Below are positions 44,668-54,813 of a stretch of DNA of 64,000 bases, piece after piece. How positions within the stretch are numbered: position 1 is the stretch's first letter; each line of letters begins with the position of its first letter. Position numbers and translations under genes: made by a program. Where the stretch lies: assembly GCA_035704905.1 (NCBI GenBank), contig DASSWN010000005.1, positions 1 to 64,000 on the forward strand, read 5' to 3'. Source of the stretch: DASSWG01 sp035704905 (GTDB lineage: Bacteria > Bacteroidota > Bacteroidia > Flavobacteriales > Flavobacteriaceae). Under the pieces are notes generated by a model. That model was given only the letters and a program-made list of their open reading frames with translations, was not told where the DNA came from and did no database searches.

Positions 44668-44692
44668 AACCGTCTTTTTAGACGGTTTTTTC
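44668..44692 (+). terminator. rho-independent terminator after the small T9SS protein gene
   Basis: AACCGTC (44668-44674) pairs with GACGGTT (44681-44687), followed by TTTTTTCG. Confidence 0.8.
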
Positions 44693-44854
44693 GTTTTGAG
44701 GATTTGCTGAAGATTTGGCTAAGAAAGTTAAATAAGAAAATAGGAGAGACATATCTTATTCACGGGAATTGCTTTCCCATCAACAGAAAATCCTTCATCC
44801 CAAATCACTAAAATTCAGTCCGAAATATTTCAGGTTTAAATTTCTATATAAGTC

Positions 44855-46525
44855 CTAAAAAGAAATGCTGATACTTGCCGAAAGCCCCGTGCTTTCCGGA
44901 ACATAGCGGCAAACCCCGCCTACGCAAACCACCCCGCCACGCTGGCGTCCGTAATTAAGTGAAAACCGGTTGGCACCTTTGGTGAAGCTTCCGCCGATAT
45001 TGTAATAATGGATGCGCTCTTCTTTAATTTCATTGCCATAATTGTAGATATCGGAAACATAAAAAGACAATTTATGGCTGGCATTGAATTCCAAGGTTCC
45101 GCCACCCCAGTTTTTGTGGTCGTCTTCGGTCCATAGATGTTGCCCCACCAATCGAATGGACTGTTTTTCATTCAGAATGTAGGTTGCTTCGGCTACGGCA
45201 ATGTTGGTTTCAATGATTCCGGAGCGTTCTTCGATGTATTTTTTGTTGTAATACTGGTTCACATAGGTAAAAATTGTACTCCAATCTTCGCTTAATTTTT
45301 TACGGACTTCCAAACTAATGTCGGAAAAATATTTTTGGCCAAAACCAAAATAATCGACTTCATAATCATGATTCAATAGATCATATTCCCCCGATAAATT
45401 TGCCCAATAAGCCGCGTTCATCGCCAATTTGGTTCCGTATTTTCCCCCGAGGGTCGATCCTTCTTTAAAATTGTAATACATATCGAATTGACCGCCGATT
45501 TCACCGGCTTTGGCCAAATTGTTGGCGGCGTTCAAAACCACCGATGGTTGCGCTTGATAGACATAAATATTGGTAAGCAAGTAATCGTGTTGCTTGGTCA
45601 GTGCAGGAATGAAATTAACAATGTTCTGGTTGAACAAATTTCCCTGAGCTTTTCGGTCGGAGAAAAAACTCATATTTTCCATTCGGCGCAAAGTTGCATT
45701 GACGCCCAAACCCTGGTCCGCATAACCGAAATTCAGCAAAAGCGCGTTTCCGGGCTTGACCAAGTCGTTATTGATGGTATGGGTTTCCACAATGGCATCT
45801 TCCGTTTTGGCCACATATTCGGCACTGGCATAAAAACTGTTTTTGCTGAAATCCAACCGGCCCGAAAAGGCATTTGTCAATTCTTCAAAATTCGGGTTTT
45901 CGATGTCGGTTTCTTCATAGCGGCCCACATAACTTAATCCAAGTCCAAGCGAATAGTTTTCAACCTTAAAGATGTCTGACAAGTCTATTTCAGTATCAAC
46001 ACCAAAAATCTGTCCCTCGGAAAGTTCAAAAGCTTCCTTTTGCTTCCCAAAGAGTCCGGTGAGTTTTATATCATTGGTTGGCCGATAAACGATTCTTCCG
46101 CCCATAAGCGCATTGTTGATTCCCAATTGCCTGTCTTCCCAAGAGCGCAAAATCAATCCACTTCCAAATTGTTCATAAAAATATCCGCCGGTTATTTTCA
46201 ACTTTTTGCTTTGGTATTCCAAATAAAAGGTTGATAAACCACTGTCGTCGTATTTTGGTAAAAATCCAACCAAAGGTTTTGGTAAATAGGATTCCAACTG
46301 AATTCCCGCCGACCATTTTTTATAGGTATAATCGAGTTTCAGATAATTGTTCGAACGCACATGTTCATCGGTTCCGGGGAAATTGGTGTCGATGAATTCG
46401 CCCGTTTTCGAATCGTTGTTGTACCATTTGAAATCCGATTCGAAACCACCGGAAAGGTTTCCATAATCTTGTGCAAACAAAAAAGTACCGGAAAACAAGA
46501 AAGCTAAAAGGATATAATTTTTCAT
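44855..46525 (-). CDS. DUF6029 family outer-membrane protein
   Basis: A 556-residue exported protein. The signal peptide ends FLFAQ, and the remainder is amphipathic beta sequence ending in SISISF, matching outer-membrane barrel proteins. The N-terminal YGNLSGGFESDFKWY and the following strands match DUF6029, a Bacteroidota-restricted family. It is the second gene after tlpA (54 bases) on the same strand. The family often occurs next to thioredoxin-like TlpA and Omp28 proteins; its role in that group is not known. Confidence 0.8.
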   Translation of the reverse strand: MKNYILLAFLFSGTFLFAQDYGNLSGGFESDFKWYNNDSKTGEFIDTNFPGTDEHVRSNNYLKLDYTYKKWSAGIQLESYLPKPLVGFLPKYDDSGLSTFYLEYQSKKLKITGGYFYEQFGSGLILRSWEDRQLGINNALMGGRIVYRPTNDIKLTGLFGKQKEAFELSEGQIFGVDTEIDLSDIFKVENYSLGLGLSYVGRYEETDIENPNFEELTNAFSGRLDFSKNSFYASAEYVAKTEDAIVETHTINNDLVKPGNALLLNFGYADQGLGVNATLRRMENMSFFSDRKAQGNLFNQNIVNFIPALTKQHDYLLTNIYVYQAQPSVVLNAANNLAKAGEIGGQFDMYYNFKEGSTLGGKYGTKLAMNAAYWANLSGEYDLLNHDYEVDYFGFGQKYFSDISLEVRKKLSEDWSTIFTYVNQYYNKKYIEERSGIIETNIAVAEATYILNEKQSIRLVGQHLWTEDDHKNWGGGTLEFNASHKLSFYVSDIYNYGNEIKEERIHYYNIGGSFTKGANRFSLNYGRQRGGVVCVGGVCRYVPESTGLSASISISF

Positions 46526-46579
46526 AGGAAGTTGGGGCTCCAATCCTTTTTCAATTAAATCGGATTGAAAGTGCGAAAA

Positions 46580-47059
46580 TTAGTTGGAATTCTCTTTGAT
46601 GATTTCGTAAAGTTCATTTTCGGCACCCGGCACATAACCGGAATGTCGATAAATAACTTTATTGTTCTTAACCACAATCGTGTGTGGAATTGAGGTAATA
46701 TTAAAACTGCGTTTCAAATCTTGATTGGTGTCCAAAAGCACAGTATAATCCCAACTTTTTCCGTTTACCAAAGGCTTCACCCTTTTTTGGGTACGCGGGT
46801 CATCGGTGGAGATGGCGATGACTTCCACACCGGTTTCTTCTTGCCAAGTGCTATAAACTTCACTAATGGTGTCCAGTTCTTTCAGACAGGGCATGCACCA
46901 CGTGGCCCAAAAACTCAAAACCGTTACATGATCGGTGTTTGTCAAGCTTTGTATATTGGTCCGATCGCCATCCAAGGTTTCCAAATAAGTGCTTGGTACT
47001 TTATTTTGGGCCGTCACCGCAAAACCGATGAACAAGAAAAGAATGCTTAATTTTTTCAT
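46580..47059 (-). CDS. TlpA family thioredoxin-like protein, exported
   Basis: A 159-residue protein with a signal peptide (MKKLSILFLFIGFAVTAQ) and a thioredoxin fold with the active-site pair FWATWCMPCLKEL near residues 52-64 and cis-Pro in TSIPHTIVV. It would reduce disulfides in the periplasm (for example of c-type cytochrome apoproteins or other envelope proteins). The start at 47059 is set by the signal peptide. It is divergent from the Omp28 lipoprotein gene, which carries a CGNC pair. Confidence 0.9.
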   Translation of the reverse strand: MKKLSILFLFIGFAVTAQNKVPSTYLETLDGDRTNIQSLTNTDHVTVLSFWATWCMPCLKELDTISEVYSTWQEETGVEVIAISTDDPRTQKRVKPLVNGKSWDYTVLLDTNQDLKRSFNITSIPHTIVVKNNKVIYRHSGYVPGAENELYEIIKENSN

Positions 47060-47261
47060 GATTTTTTTATAAGGAAACAAAAGAAACAATATTTTTCCAA
47101 ACCAACAACTTTTTTAAGTAAACATATCAAATTTAATGTTTTGCTGAATTTTCCAATAGAGACAAGGAAGTTTTCAGCCGAAAAATAAAAAGTTAATAAA
47201 TTTATGGGTTTTTAAAATACTTGGTATATTGCCACATTCAAAAAACAAAACAAAAGCAATT

Positions 47262-48308
47262 ATGAAAACACCCAAATTAGTATCTTTTTTAATGATTTTT
47301 TGCACTTTCGCATTCATGGCGTGTAGCAGCGATGATTCCGGAGATGGGGAAGAAATAACTTCCATTAGTGTTTCAAGCAGTTCAACGCTCATTCTTGGAG
47401 GAACCGCGACTTTTACCGTTACCACGAATACCGGCGATGACGTAACCTCCAGTTCTGAAATATTCGTGGATGGAACGGCTTTGACCGACAATACATTTAC
47501 ACCAACCGCAGAGGGAATGTATGAAATTACGGCCCAATATGCCGATTTGACCAGTGCGGTTTTTGAGTTAACCGTTGTCGCAGACGGCCAACTTTTTCCA
47601 AAACGTGTGCTGATTGAAGATTTCACCGGAACTTGGTGCGGAAACTGTCCGAAAGTGGCGAACGCCATTGATATGGTACAAGCACAATCGGATAATGTGG
47701 TTGTTGTGGCCGTTCACCAAGCAGACGGAAGTCAACCTGATCCGTATGATTTTCCGGAAGACATTCTCGATCCTCCAGGCGTGACACAAGGGCTTCCCCA
47801 AGCGCGTTTGAACCGAAATGTTGTTTGGCCTTTCGTAAATGCTCCCGATCTTGACCTAGCTCTAAATTTGACTGGCGATGATGCGACGGTGGGATTGGCA
47901 ATTGATTCGGAAGTTACAAGTGGAAATTTGAATGTTTCGGTCGATGTGAAGTTTGGTCTTGACCACAGTGGTGAAAATTTGAAATTGGTGGTGTACGTTC
48001 TTGAAAACGGATTGATTCACAACCAGGTCAATTATACCACTTACTATGGTGGAAACGATCCGATTGTAGATTTTGAGCACAACCACGTGCTTCGTGCGAG
48101 TTTGACGGATTTGCACGGCAACAGTATTCCCGATGCACAAACCGCAAGCGGAAACGTTTATAATAAGACTTTTAACGTAGCTGTGCCAAGTTCTGTTGAA
48201 AATGCAGCAAATATCAGCATTGCGGCCTTTGTGGTTGGTGCCGATGGAACCGCGGTGAATTCACGTGATGCCCAAGTTGGTATGGATCAGGAGTTTCAAG
48301 AATTATAA
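47262..48308 (+). CDS. Omp28-related lipoprotein with thioredoxin-like CxxC
   Basis: A 348-residue predicted lipoprotein. The signal segment ends FMAC with Cys21 as lipidation site, followed by an acidic SSDDSGDGEE stretch. A domain of about 90 residues (Ig-like, TSISVSSSSTLILGGTATF) precedes the Omp28 domain, which begins VLIEDFTGTWCGNCPKVANAID and holds a thioredoxin-like CGNC pair near residue 125. Omp28 proteins are surface-exposed in Bacteroidota. A strong terminator follows. It sits divergent to tlpA. Confidence 0.85.
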   Translation: MKTPKLVSFLMIFCTFAFMACSSDDSGDGEEITSISVSSSSTLILGGTATFTVTTNTGDDVTSSSEIFVDGTALTDNTFTPTAEGMYEITAQYADLTSAVFELTVVADGQLFPKRVLIEDFTGTWCGNCPKVANAIDMVQAQSDNVVVVAVHQADGSQPDPYDFPEDILDPPGVTQGLPQARLNRNVVWPFVNAPDLDLALNLTGDDATVGLAIDSEVTSGNLNVSVDVKFGLDHSGENLKLVVYVLENGLIHNQVNYTTYYGGNDPIVDFEHNHVLRASLTDLHGNSIPDAQTASGNVYNKTFNVAVPSSVENAANISIAAFVVGADGTAVNSRDAQVGMDQEFQEL

Positions 48309-48329
48309 AAAAAACAAACAGAAATTTGA

Positions 48330-48361
48330 AAAACGCTCCCTTTGTGGAGCGTTTTTTTTTT
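48330..48361 (+). terminator. rho-independent terminator of the Omp28 gene
   Basis: AAACGCTCC and GGAGCGTTT pair perfectly around a short loop, followed by ten or so T. Confidence 0.85.
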
Positions 48362-48398
48362 TGAGGATTCGTTTTCTAAATTATTGTCGATAGTTGAA

Positions 48399-48884
48399 TT
48401 ATTCCAACTGCAATTCCATTAAATATCCCAGTTCCAAACCGAGGCTATCCACGATACCGGCGTTCACTTCCAACACATATTTTGCCGGAACCTCGGAAGG
48501 CAACGGTGTTTCATTGAAAGGTTCGGTGTTTTCGTTAAAATCGACAATTTTTCCTTCGTCATCAATATAGATCAAATCTAATGGAATGTAGGTGTTTTTC
48601 ATATAAAAGCCATAACGTGGGCGTTCATCCGGATAAACGAAGAGCATTCCTTGGTTGGGTTCCATCGATTTTCGGTACATCAGACCCGTTTGTTGCTCGT
48701 AGGACGATTTCGCGATTTCAACCTCAAAAACCGAAATGATTTCCCCTTCGGTATTTTTAAAAGTTAATTCCCCTTCCTTCGTGAATGTGGGTTCCGCTGT
48801 TTGAATCGCTGATTCCGGATCGTCTTTGCATCCGGAAAATATTCCGAAGCTGATCAAAAAAATTAGGAAATAGTGCTTTTTCAT
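48399..48884 (-). CDS. DUF192 family lipoprotein
   Basis: A 161-residue predicted lipoprotein (signal segment MKKHYFLIFLISFGIFSGC). The DUF192 domain follows, with YEQQTGLMYRKSMEPNQGMLFVYPDE and YGFYMKNTYIPLDLIYIDDEGKIVD, the family's core text. The function is unknown. The start at 48884 is the one that gives the lipoprotein signal; upstream sequence is spacer to lgt, 64 bases away in the same direction. Confidence 0.88.
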   Translation of the reverse strand: MKKHYFLIFLISFGIFSGCKDDPESAIQTAEPTFTKEGELTFKNTEGEIISVFEVEIAKSSYEQQTGLMYRKSMEPNQGMLFVYPDERPRYGFYMKNTYIPLDLIYIDDEGKIVDFNENTEPFNETPLPSEVPAKYVLEVNAGIVDSLGLELGYLMELQLE

Positions 48885-48948
48885 TTTGAATAGAAATTGT
48901 TTTAAAAAGTTTGAGCTTGCATGCATTATGCCAGAAACTTGAAAATGC

Positions 48949-49764
48949 TTACTCAACTTTCTTTGCACGTACGAGCAAATAAATTCCGATTATAATAAAC
49001 GGAATGCTCAACCATTGCCCGGTATTAATCGCCCAATCGCTGCGATCTTCGACTTGGGCTTTTTTAATGAATTCAATTAGAAACCGCACGGTCCACAAAA
49101 GAATAAGGAATAAACCGAAAATATAGCCGAGAAGCTGCCGTTTGTCGGTTTTCCAATAAAGAATCCAGATGATAATGAAAGTCAACAAATACCCGAAAGC
49201 TTCGTATAATTGTGCCGGATGCCGCGGAAAATTTTCGCCCAATTGAACAAAAATAACCCCAAAATCGCTCTGTGTCGGTTTCCCCACGATTTCTGAGTTG
49301 AAGAAATTGCCAATCCGGACAAACATTCCACCAATAGCTACCGGCATGGTAATACGGTCCAAAATCCACAAAATATTTTTTTTCAAAACCCTTTTACTAT
49401 AAAGGTACATAGCCACTACAATACCGATTGCCGCGCCGTGACTTGCCAAACCTCGAAACCCGGTGAATTTGAATTCCGGTACAAATTGCATGGGCAAAAT
49501 AATGGAAAGGGGATCTTCGGTGAAAAGTTCGGGTTGGTAGAAAATCACGTGGCCCAATCGCGCGCCCACGAGCGTGGCGATTACCGTATACATGAACAAC
49601 GGATCGAGTTTTTCCTCTGGGATTCCTTCATATTTGTACACCTTTTTCATAATGAAATAGCCCAATGTAAAAGCAATCAAAAACATGAGGCTATAATAGC
49701 GAACGGTGAAAAATCCGAGATCGATTCCCATCGAAGGGTCCCAAACAATAGCATTGAAGAGCAT
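48949..49764 (-). CDS. lgt: prolipoprotein diacylglyceryl transferase
   Basis: A 271-residue integral inner-membrane enzyme that adds diacylglycerol to the lipobox cysteine of prolipoproteins, the first step in lipoprotein maturation. It shows seven hydrophobic segments, the Lgt signature RIGNFFNSEIVGKPT near residues 127-141 and HPAQLYEAFGYL near 182. The N-terminus WDPSMGIDLGFFTVRYYSLMFL is typical. It serves the several lipoproteins in this window. Confidence 0.95.
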   Translation of the reverse strand: MLFNAIVWDPSMGIDLGFFTVRYYSLMFLIAFTLGYFIMKKVYKYEGIPEEKLDPLFMYTVIATLVGARLGHVIFYQPELFTEDPLSIILPMQFVPEFKFTGFRGLASHGAAIGIVVAMYLYSKRVLKKNILWILDRITMPVAIGGMFVRIGNFFNSEIVGKPTQSDFGVIFVQLGENFPRHPAQLYEAFGYLLTFIIIWILYWKTDKRQLLGYIFGLFLILLWTVRFLIEFIKKAQVEDRSDWAINTGQWLSIPFIIIGIYLLVRAKKVE

Positions 49765-49957
49765 AGGAATGTTTTGAGCTTAAAAAATGTAAATATAAAG
49801 AATGCTGCTTAGTTTCGGTTCCATAATCTTTCAAAATTTATTCTGAAGTGCAGCACGCAATTTTGACAGTGTTTTGCTGTTCAAAATTTTCTTTTCGGAT
49901 GTTTCAATATTAACATAATTATCACAGCATTCCCACGTTATTAAAATGAGATTCATT

Positions 49958-49965
49958 TATCTTTG
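49958..49965 (+). promoter_or_regulatory. -7 box of the TPR protein gene
   Basis: TATCTTTG matches TAnnTTTG, 26 bases before the start codon. Confidence 0.6.
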
Positions 49966-49991
49966 GTCCCAACAAATTCAAAAATAGTTCG

Positions 49992-52900
49992 ATGCCGCGC
50001 CCCTCCCTTCTCCAAACTTTATTTTTGCTTTTTTCCACCGTCATTTTCGCACAACAAACCGAAATGCAAACCTATGATTTGAAGGATTTCGATCGGGCTG
50101 TGGATTTATACAACCATCAGGAATACCGTGCCGCGCAACTGCTTTTCAAAGAAGTGAAAAACAATACGGAAAAATCTGAAGTGGAAGCCAATGCGGCCTA
50201 TTATCAAGCAATTTGTGCCGTTCGTTTGGGACAGCCGGGCGCGGGTGAATTAATGGAGGATTTTGTCAAAAAATATCCCACGAGCACCAAACGGAATTCC
50301 GCGTATTCCGATGCCGCCAATTTTTATTTTCAACAGGGAAATTATCGCGATGCACAAACATGGTTCGCCAAAGTCGATGAATTCATGCTTCCGCCCGCCG
50401 AGCGCGAAGAATACTATTTCAATTACGGCTATGTATTTTTCAAAAACAATGATTTTCCGAAAGCGGCCACGTATTTCAACAAAGTGAAAGATTCTGAAAA
50501 ATATGGTTCCGAAGCGAAATATTACCTCGGATTTATGGCTTATTCAAAAGATGATTATGAAGAAGCGACCGAAATTTTCGAGGAAGTGGAAGCCAAAGGG
50601 GAAGAAGGGAAAAACCTATCCTATTTTCAAAGCGACATGAATTTCAAGCAAGGAAATTTTGAAAAAGCAGTTGCCTTGGCCAAAGAACAACTCCCGAAAT
50701 CCAATATTCGCGAACGTTCACAACTCAACAAAATAATTGGCGAAAGTTATTTCAATCTCGAAAATTACGCCGAAGCAATTCCATATTTGAAGGAATATAA
50801 AGGCGAACGAGGAAAATGGAGCAACACGGATTATTATCAGTTGGGTTATTCCTATTTCAAATTGGGCGATTATGAAAATGCTGTTTCAGAATTCAACAAA
50901 ATTATAAGCGGTCAAAACTCGGTTGCGCAAAATGCCTATTATCACTTGGCGCAAAGTTATTTGGAAATGGGTCAAAAACAGCAAGCTTTGAATGCTTTCA
51001 AAAATGCTTCCGAAATGGATTTTGACGCGCGCATCAAGGAGGGGGCGGCCTTGAACTATGCAAAACTGAGTTATGAAATTGGGAACAGTTATGAAAGTGT
51101 GCCAAAAGTCCTTTCCGATTTTTTGAAGGAATTCCCTTATTCGCCGGCCAAGGAAGAAATTCATTCCTTGCTGATCGATTCTTATATTTCTTCTAAAAAT
51201 TATGAAGCCGCGATGGATTTATTGGAAGAAAGTTACCTCCCGGAAGACCGAAAAGCCTTTCAAAAAGTAGCTTTTTTATACGGAATTGAATTCTACAACC
51301 AAGAAAATTATCAAAAAGCCCTCGAAAATTTCGACAAATCCCTGACTGCCAAAGTCGATCCGGATTATACTGCTTTGGCAACTTTTTGGAAAGCGGAAAG
51401 CAATTATAACCTAACCAATTTTCAGGCTGCGTTAAACGGGTATAAAGCATTCAAAGCTTTGCCGGCGGCCAAAGGACTCGACGAAATTAAAAATATTGGG
51501 TATAATCTTGGTTATGCGCAGTTCAAATTGAAGAATTATACGGAATCGATTGCGGCTTTTTCGAATTATATTTCAAAAGCCGACATTCCGACAGCAATGA
51601 AAAACGATGCGTATTTGCGTTTGGGGGACAGCTATTTTGTTACCAGCGATTATTGGAAAGCGATGGAAGCGTATAATCAAGCAATCGCAATGGATGAATT
51701 CAAAAACGATTATGCCTATTTTCAAAAAGCCCTAAGCTATGGTTTTGTGGGGAAAAACGACAGTAAAATTGACGCATTGAATTCTTTTCTGAGCAAATTT
51801 TCGAATTCCATTTACCGCGACGATGCATATTATGAATTGGGAAATACGCTCGTGGCCGAAAATAATAGTGATGCGGGGTTGCAGGCATATCAAAATTTGG
51901 TGCAAACGGTTCCCGGAAGTTCATTTGTTTCCAAATCTTTGTTGAAGCAGGGCTTGGTTTATTACAACAACGACCATCCTGAAAAAGCCTTGGAAAAGTT
52001 CAAACAAGTCGTTGCCGATTATCCCAATACCGAAGAAGCGCTTCAGGCCGTTCAAACCGCACGTATTGTGTATATTGATTTGGGAAGAACGGACGAATAT
52101 GCCACTTGGGTTTCCAATCTTGATTTTGTGAATATCACCGATGTGGATATTGACAATACTAGTTTTGAAGCTGCCGAAAAACAGTTTGTTGAGAACAATG
52201 ACGCAGCGGCAATACGCGGTTTTCAAAAATATCTAAAAGAATTTCCAAATGGCCTGCATGCCACCGAAAGCCATTTCTATTTGGGACAGCTATTGTTTCA
52301 AACTGAAAAACATGAGGAAAGCCTCCCGCATTTTAAGTATGTGGCTTCCCAGCCGCGAAACGCCTTTTCGGAAAGGGCTTTGGCGCGTCTTTCGCAAATT
52401 TACCTGGAAAATCGCAATTATTCCGAAGCAATTCCCGTTCTGCAACAATTGGAGACAATTGCTGAATTTCCGCAGAATATCATCTTTGCCCAATCAAATT
52501 TGATGAAGTCCTATTACAATCAAGGAGATTACCAACAAACCGTTTCCTATGCCGAAAAAGTGCTTGCGAACCCCAAAATTGAAATCGGGGTGAAAAATGA
52601 TGCGCAATTGTATATCGCTCGTTCGGCCATTAAAACCGGTAATGAAACCCGTGCGAAAAAGGCCTACGCCGAGGTTCTAAAAACCGCAAATGGCGCTTTA
52701 GGGGCGGAAGCCTTGTATTATGATGCCTATTTTAAAAGGAAAGAAAAGAAATACGAAGCCTCAAACGCGGCGGTGCAGCAGTTGGCAAAAGATTTTTCGG
52801 GTTATAAATTATACGGGGCGAAGGGACTGGTTTTAATGGCGCTGAATTTTTATGATCTCGGCGATGCATACCAAGCGACTTATATTTTGGAAACGATCAT

Positions 52901-53012
52901 TAAAAATTTCAGGGATTATCCTGAAGTGGTGCAAAAAGCGCAAGCCGAACTGGCGCGCATCAAAGAAATTGAATCACAAACGAATTCGTCGGTGGAAACC
53001 AACAAAAATTAA
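49992..53012 (+). CDS. large exported tetratricopeptide repeat protein
   Basis: A 1006-residue exported protein. The signal peptide is residues 1-21 (ending VIFAQ). Nearly all the rest is a long solenoid of TPR repeats; clear ones include AYYQAICAVRLGQPGAGELM, YYFNYGYVFFKNNDFPKAATYF, YYQLGYSYFKLGDYENAVSEFN and DAYLRLGDSYFVTSDYWKAMEAY. About 25 or more repeat units are present. It is the first gene of a pair with the barrel protein 44 bases downstream. Such TPR proteins assemble envelope complexes; the partner here is probably that barrel. No enzymatic domain is seen. Confidence 0.88.
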   Translation: MPRPSLLQTLFLLFSTVIFAQQTEMQTYDLKDFDRAVDLYNHQEYRAAQLLFKEVKNNTEKSEVEANAAYYQAICAVRLGQPGAGELMEDFVKKYPTSTKRNSAYSDAANFYFQQGNYRDAQTWFAKVDEFMLPPAEREEYYFNYGYVFFKNNDFPKAATYFNKVKDSEKYGSEAKYYLGFMAYSKDDYEEATEIFEEVEAKGEEGKNLSYFQSDMNFKQGNFEKAVALAKEQLPKSNIRERSQLNKIIGESYFNLENYAEAIPYLKEYKGERGKWSNTDYYQLGYSYFKLGDYENAVSEFNKIISGQNSVAQNAYYHLAQSYLEMGQKQQALNAFKNASEMDFDARIKEGAALNYAKLSYEIGNSYESVPKVLSDFLKEFPYSPAKEEIHSLLIDSYISSKNYEAAMDLLEESYLPEDRKAFQKVAFLYGIEFYNQENYQKALENFDKSLTAKVDPDYTALATFWKAESNYNLTNFQAALNGYKAFKALPAAKGLDEIKNIGYNLGYAQFKLKNYTESIAAFSNYISKADIPTAMKNDAYLRLGDSYFVTSDYWKAMEAYNQAIAMDEFKNDYAYFQKALSYGFVGKNDSKIDALNSFLSKFSNSIYRDDAYYELGNTLVAENNSDAGLQAYQNLVQTVPGSSFVSKSLLKQGLVYYNNDHPEKALEKFKQVVADYPNTEEALQAVQTARIVYIDLGRTDEYATWVSNLDFVNITDVDIDNTSFEAAEKQFVENNDAAAIRGFQKYLKEFPNGLHATESHFYLGQLLFQTEKHEESLPHFKYVASQPRNAFSERALARLSQIYLENRNYSEAIPVLQQLETIAEFPQNIIFAQSNLMKSYYNQGDYQQTVSYAEKVLANPKIEIGVKNDAQLYIARSAIKTGNETRAKKAYAEVLKTANGALGAEALYYDAYFKRKEKKYEASNAAVQQLAKDFSGYKLYGAKGLVLMALNFYDLGDAYQATYILETIIKNFRDYPEVVQKAQAELARIKEIESQTNSSVETNKN

Positions 53013-53056
53013 TTAACCCATTCCGAAACCGGATAAAAAAATCAAAAGCTTTTTAT

Positions 53057-54769
53057 ATGAGTTTTTCACTTAAAAATGGAATTGCAGCATTGTTTGTTCT
53101 AAGCTCGGGTTTACTTTATGCACAAGACAATCCTTTGCCGACCGAACATTTGATAATCATAAAACCCTATTCCCCGACTTTGAGCGATGCTTCAAAGATG
53201 AAACAAGTTCCCACGATTGGCGATTCATTGACGAGCGCGAAAATCGAACCGGAATATTCCGTGGTAAGCGTGCCGGTGGCTTCCACATTTGTGCCGGAAA
53301 AAGGAAAAGCAGCCTCGGTAAAAACCAGCCCTGGAGAATATTTGTACGATAATTATGCTGTGCTCGGGTTTGGGAATTATACCCGAATTCTTGGGGAGTT
53401 ATATAGCAATTTTCAATTCAACGATTATCAAAACCTCTCGCTTTTTCTCATCCATAATTCAACTCAAGGCGGAATCGATGGGATATTGTTGGATGATAAA
53501 TATTACGACACGAAATTAGGTGTGAATTTTTCGTCCAATGACCGCTATTATTCTTGGGGATTGAAACTGGATGCGCAACATCAACTGGTGAATTGGTACG
53601 GCGCAGAAGGTGTTTTGACTTCTGCAGACGCAAATTTGATCGATCCGCAGCAAAATTATTATGGGATTTCCCTCGGTGGAAATATTGAATATTATGAAGG
53701 ACTTTTCGATGCGGCCGAATTGACTTACCGCTATTTTGGCGATGCTTATGGCAGCATGGAAAACCATCTTCGAATCGCACCAAAATTGGGAGTTCCCGTG
53801 GGTGATCAAACTATTTCATTGAATTTGTTCGCCGATTATGTTGGGGGCAGTTTTGAACAAAGTTTTGGCTCGGAAGCAGGAATAAAATATGGAAATCTCA
53901 ACCTCGGCGCTCATCCGTCTTTATTGGTGAACGGAGATAATTTTAGTGTTGATTTGGGTGCGGAAGTGGTTTATGCAATGGATATGGAGAATGAAGAAAA
54001 TGAATTTTTCATTTATCCCAAAATGGAAGCCAGTTACCGAATCGCAGATGGTTACTTTGTCCCGTATGCCGGTGTCGATGGCGGATTGGAACAAAACACC
54101 TATTACCATTTCGCACAGGAAAACCCGTTTGTTTCCCCTACTTTGTTTATTGCCCCCACCAGCCATATTTACAGTGCATATTTGGGCGCAAAAGGAAAGT
54201 TTACCGAAACAGTGGGTTATAATTTTAAAGCTTCCTACGGAAAAGATGAAAACAAAGCATTTTTCATGAGCAATCAGTTTGTTTTTAGTGCAACTGAAAA
54301 TTATCAGCACGGAAATTCTTTCGGGGTTGTTTACGACGATATGAATATTTTGGGAATGCACGGTGAATTGAATGCGACCATGAACGATAAACTTCAGTTG
54401 CGGTTGAATGCTTCTTATTTTAATTATGAAACCGAAACACTACCCGAAGCATGGAATTTGCCGGAATTCAAAGCTTCATTGAACGGGAACTATCAAATTA
54501 CCGAAAAATGGTCTGCAGGGGCTAATTTCTTTTTTGTGGGTGAAAGAAAAGAGTTGGAAGTTATGCGAGATGGTATTGTTGCGCCATCGATTTTGACTTT
54601 AGATAGTTATTTCGATATGAATCTGCATGTCGGTTATCAATTCAACGATCAATTATCAGCTTTTGTGAAAGGCAATAATTTGCTCGGTGAAAATTATGAA
54701 CGATGGAACAATTTCCCGGTGCTGGGAACCCAAGTGATGGGTGGTGTAACCTATAAATTCGACTGGTAA
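53057..54769 (+). CDS. outer-membrane barrel protein related to TonB receptors, no plug domain
   Basis: A 570-residue exported protein with a signal peptide (to about residue 22). The N-terminal 90 residues form a soluble region rich in Pro and Val, with HLIIIKPYSPTLSDASKMKQVP; then a barrel of many amphipathic strands ends with VLGTQVMGGVTYKFDW, an aromatic terminus typical of outer-membrane proteins. The strand pattern and the SAFVKGNNLLGENYERW text near the end resemble TonB-dependent receptors, but the plug with its NVRG motif is missing. It is co-transcribed with the TPR protein upstream. Confidence 0.8.
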   Translation: MSFSLKNGIAALFVLSSGLLYAQDNPLPTEHLIIIKPYSPTLSDASKMKQVPTIGDSLTSAKIEPEYSVVSVPVASTFVPEKGKAASVKTSPGEYLYDNYAVLGFGNYTRILGELYSNFQFNDYQNLSLFLIHNSTQGGIDGILLDDKYYDTKLGVNFSSNDRYYSWGLKLDAQHQLVNWYGAEGVLTSADANLIDPQQNYYGISLGGNIEYYEGLFDAAELTYRYFGDAYGSMENHLRIAPKLGVPVGDQTISLNLFADYVGGSFEQSFGSEAGIKYGNLNLGAHPSLLVNGDNFSVDLGAEVVYAMDMENEENEFFIYPKMEASYRIADGYFVPYAGVDGGLEQNTYYHFAQENPFVSPTLFIAPTSHIYSAYLGAKGKFTETVGYNFKASYGKDENKAFFMSNQFVFSATENYQHGNSFGVVYDDMNILGMHGELNATMNDKLQLRLNASYFNYETETLPEAWNLPEFKASLNGNYQITEKWSAGANFFFVGERKELEVMRDGIVAPSILTLDSYFDMNLHVGYQFNDQLSAFVKGNNLLGENYERWNNFPVLGTQVMGGVTYKFDW

Positions 54770-54813
54770 AAAATCACCAGGGAAACGGAGTCTTCCGTTC
54801 ATAAACTTGCATA

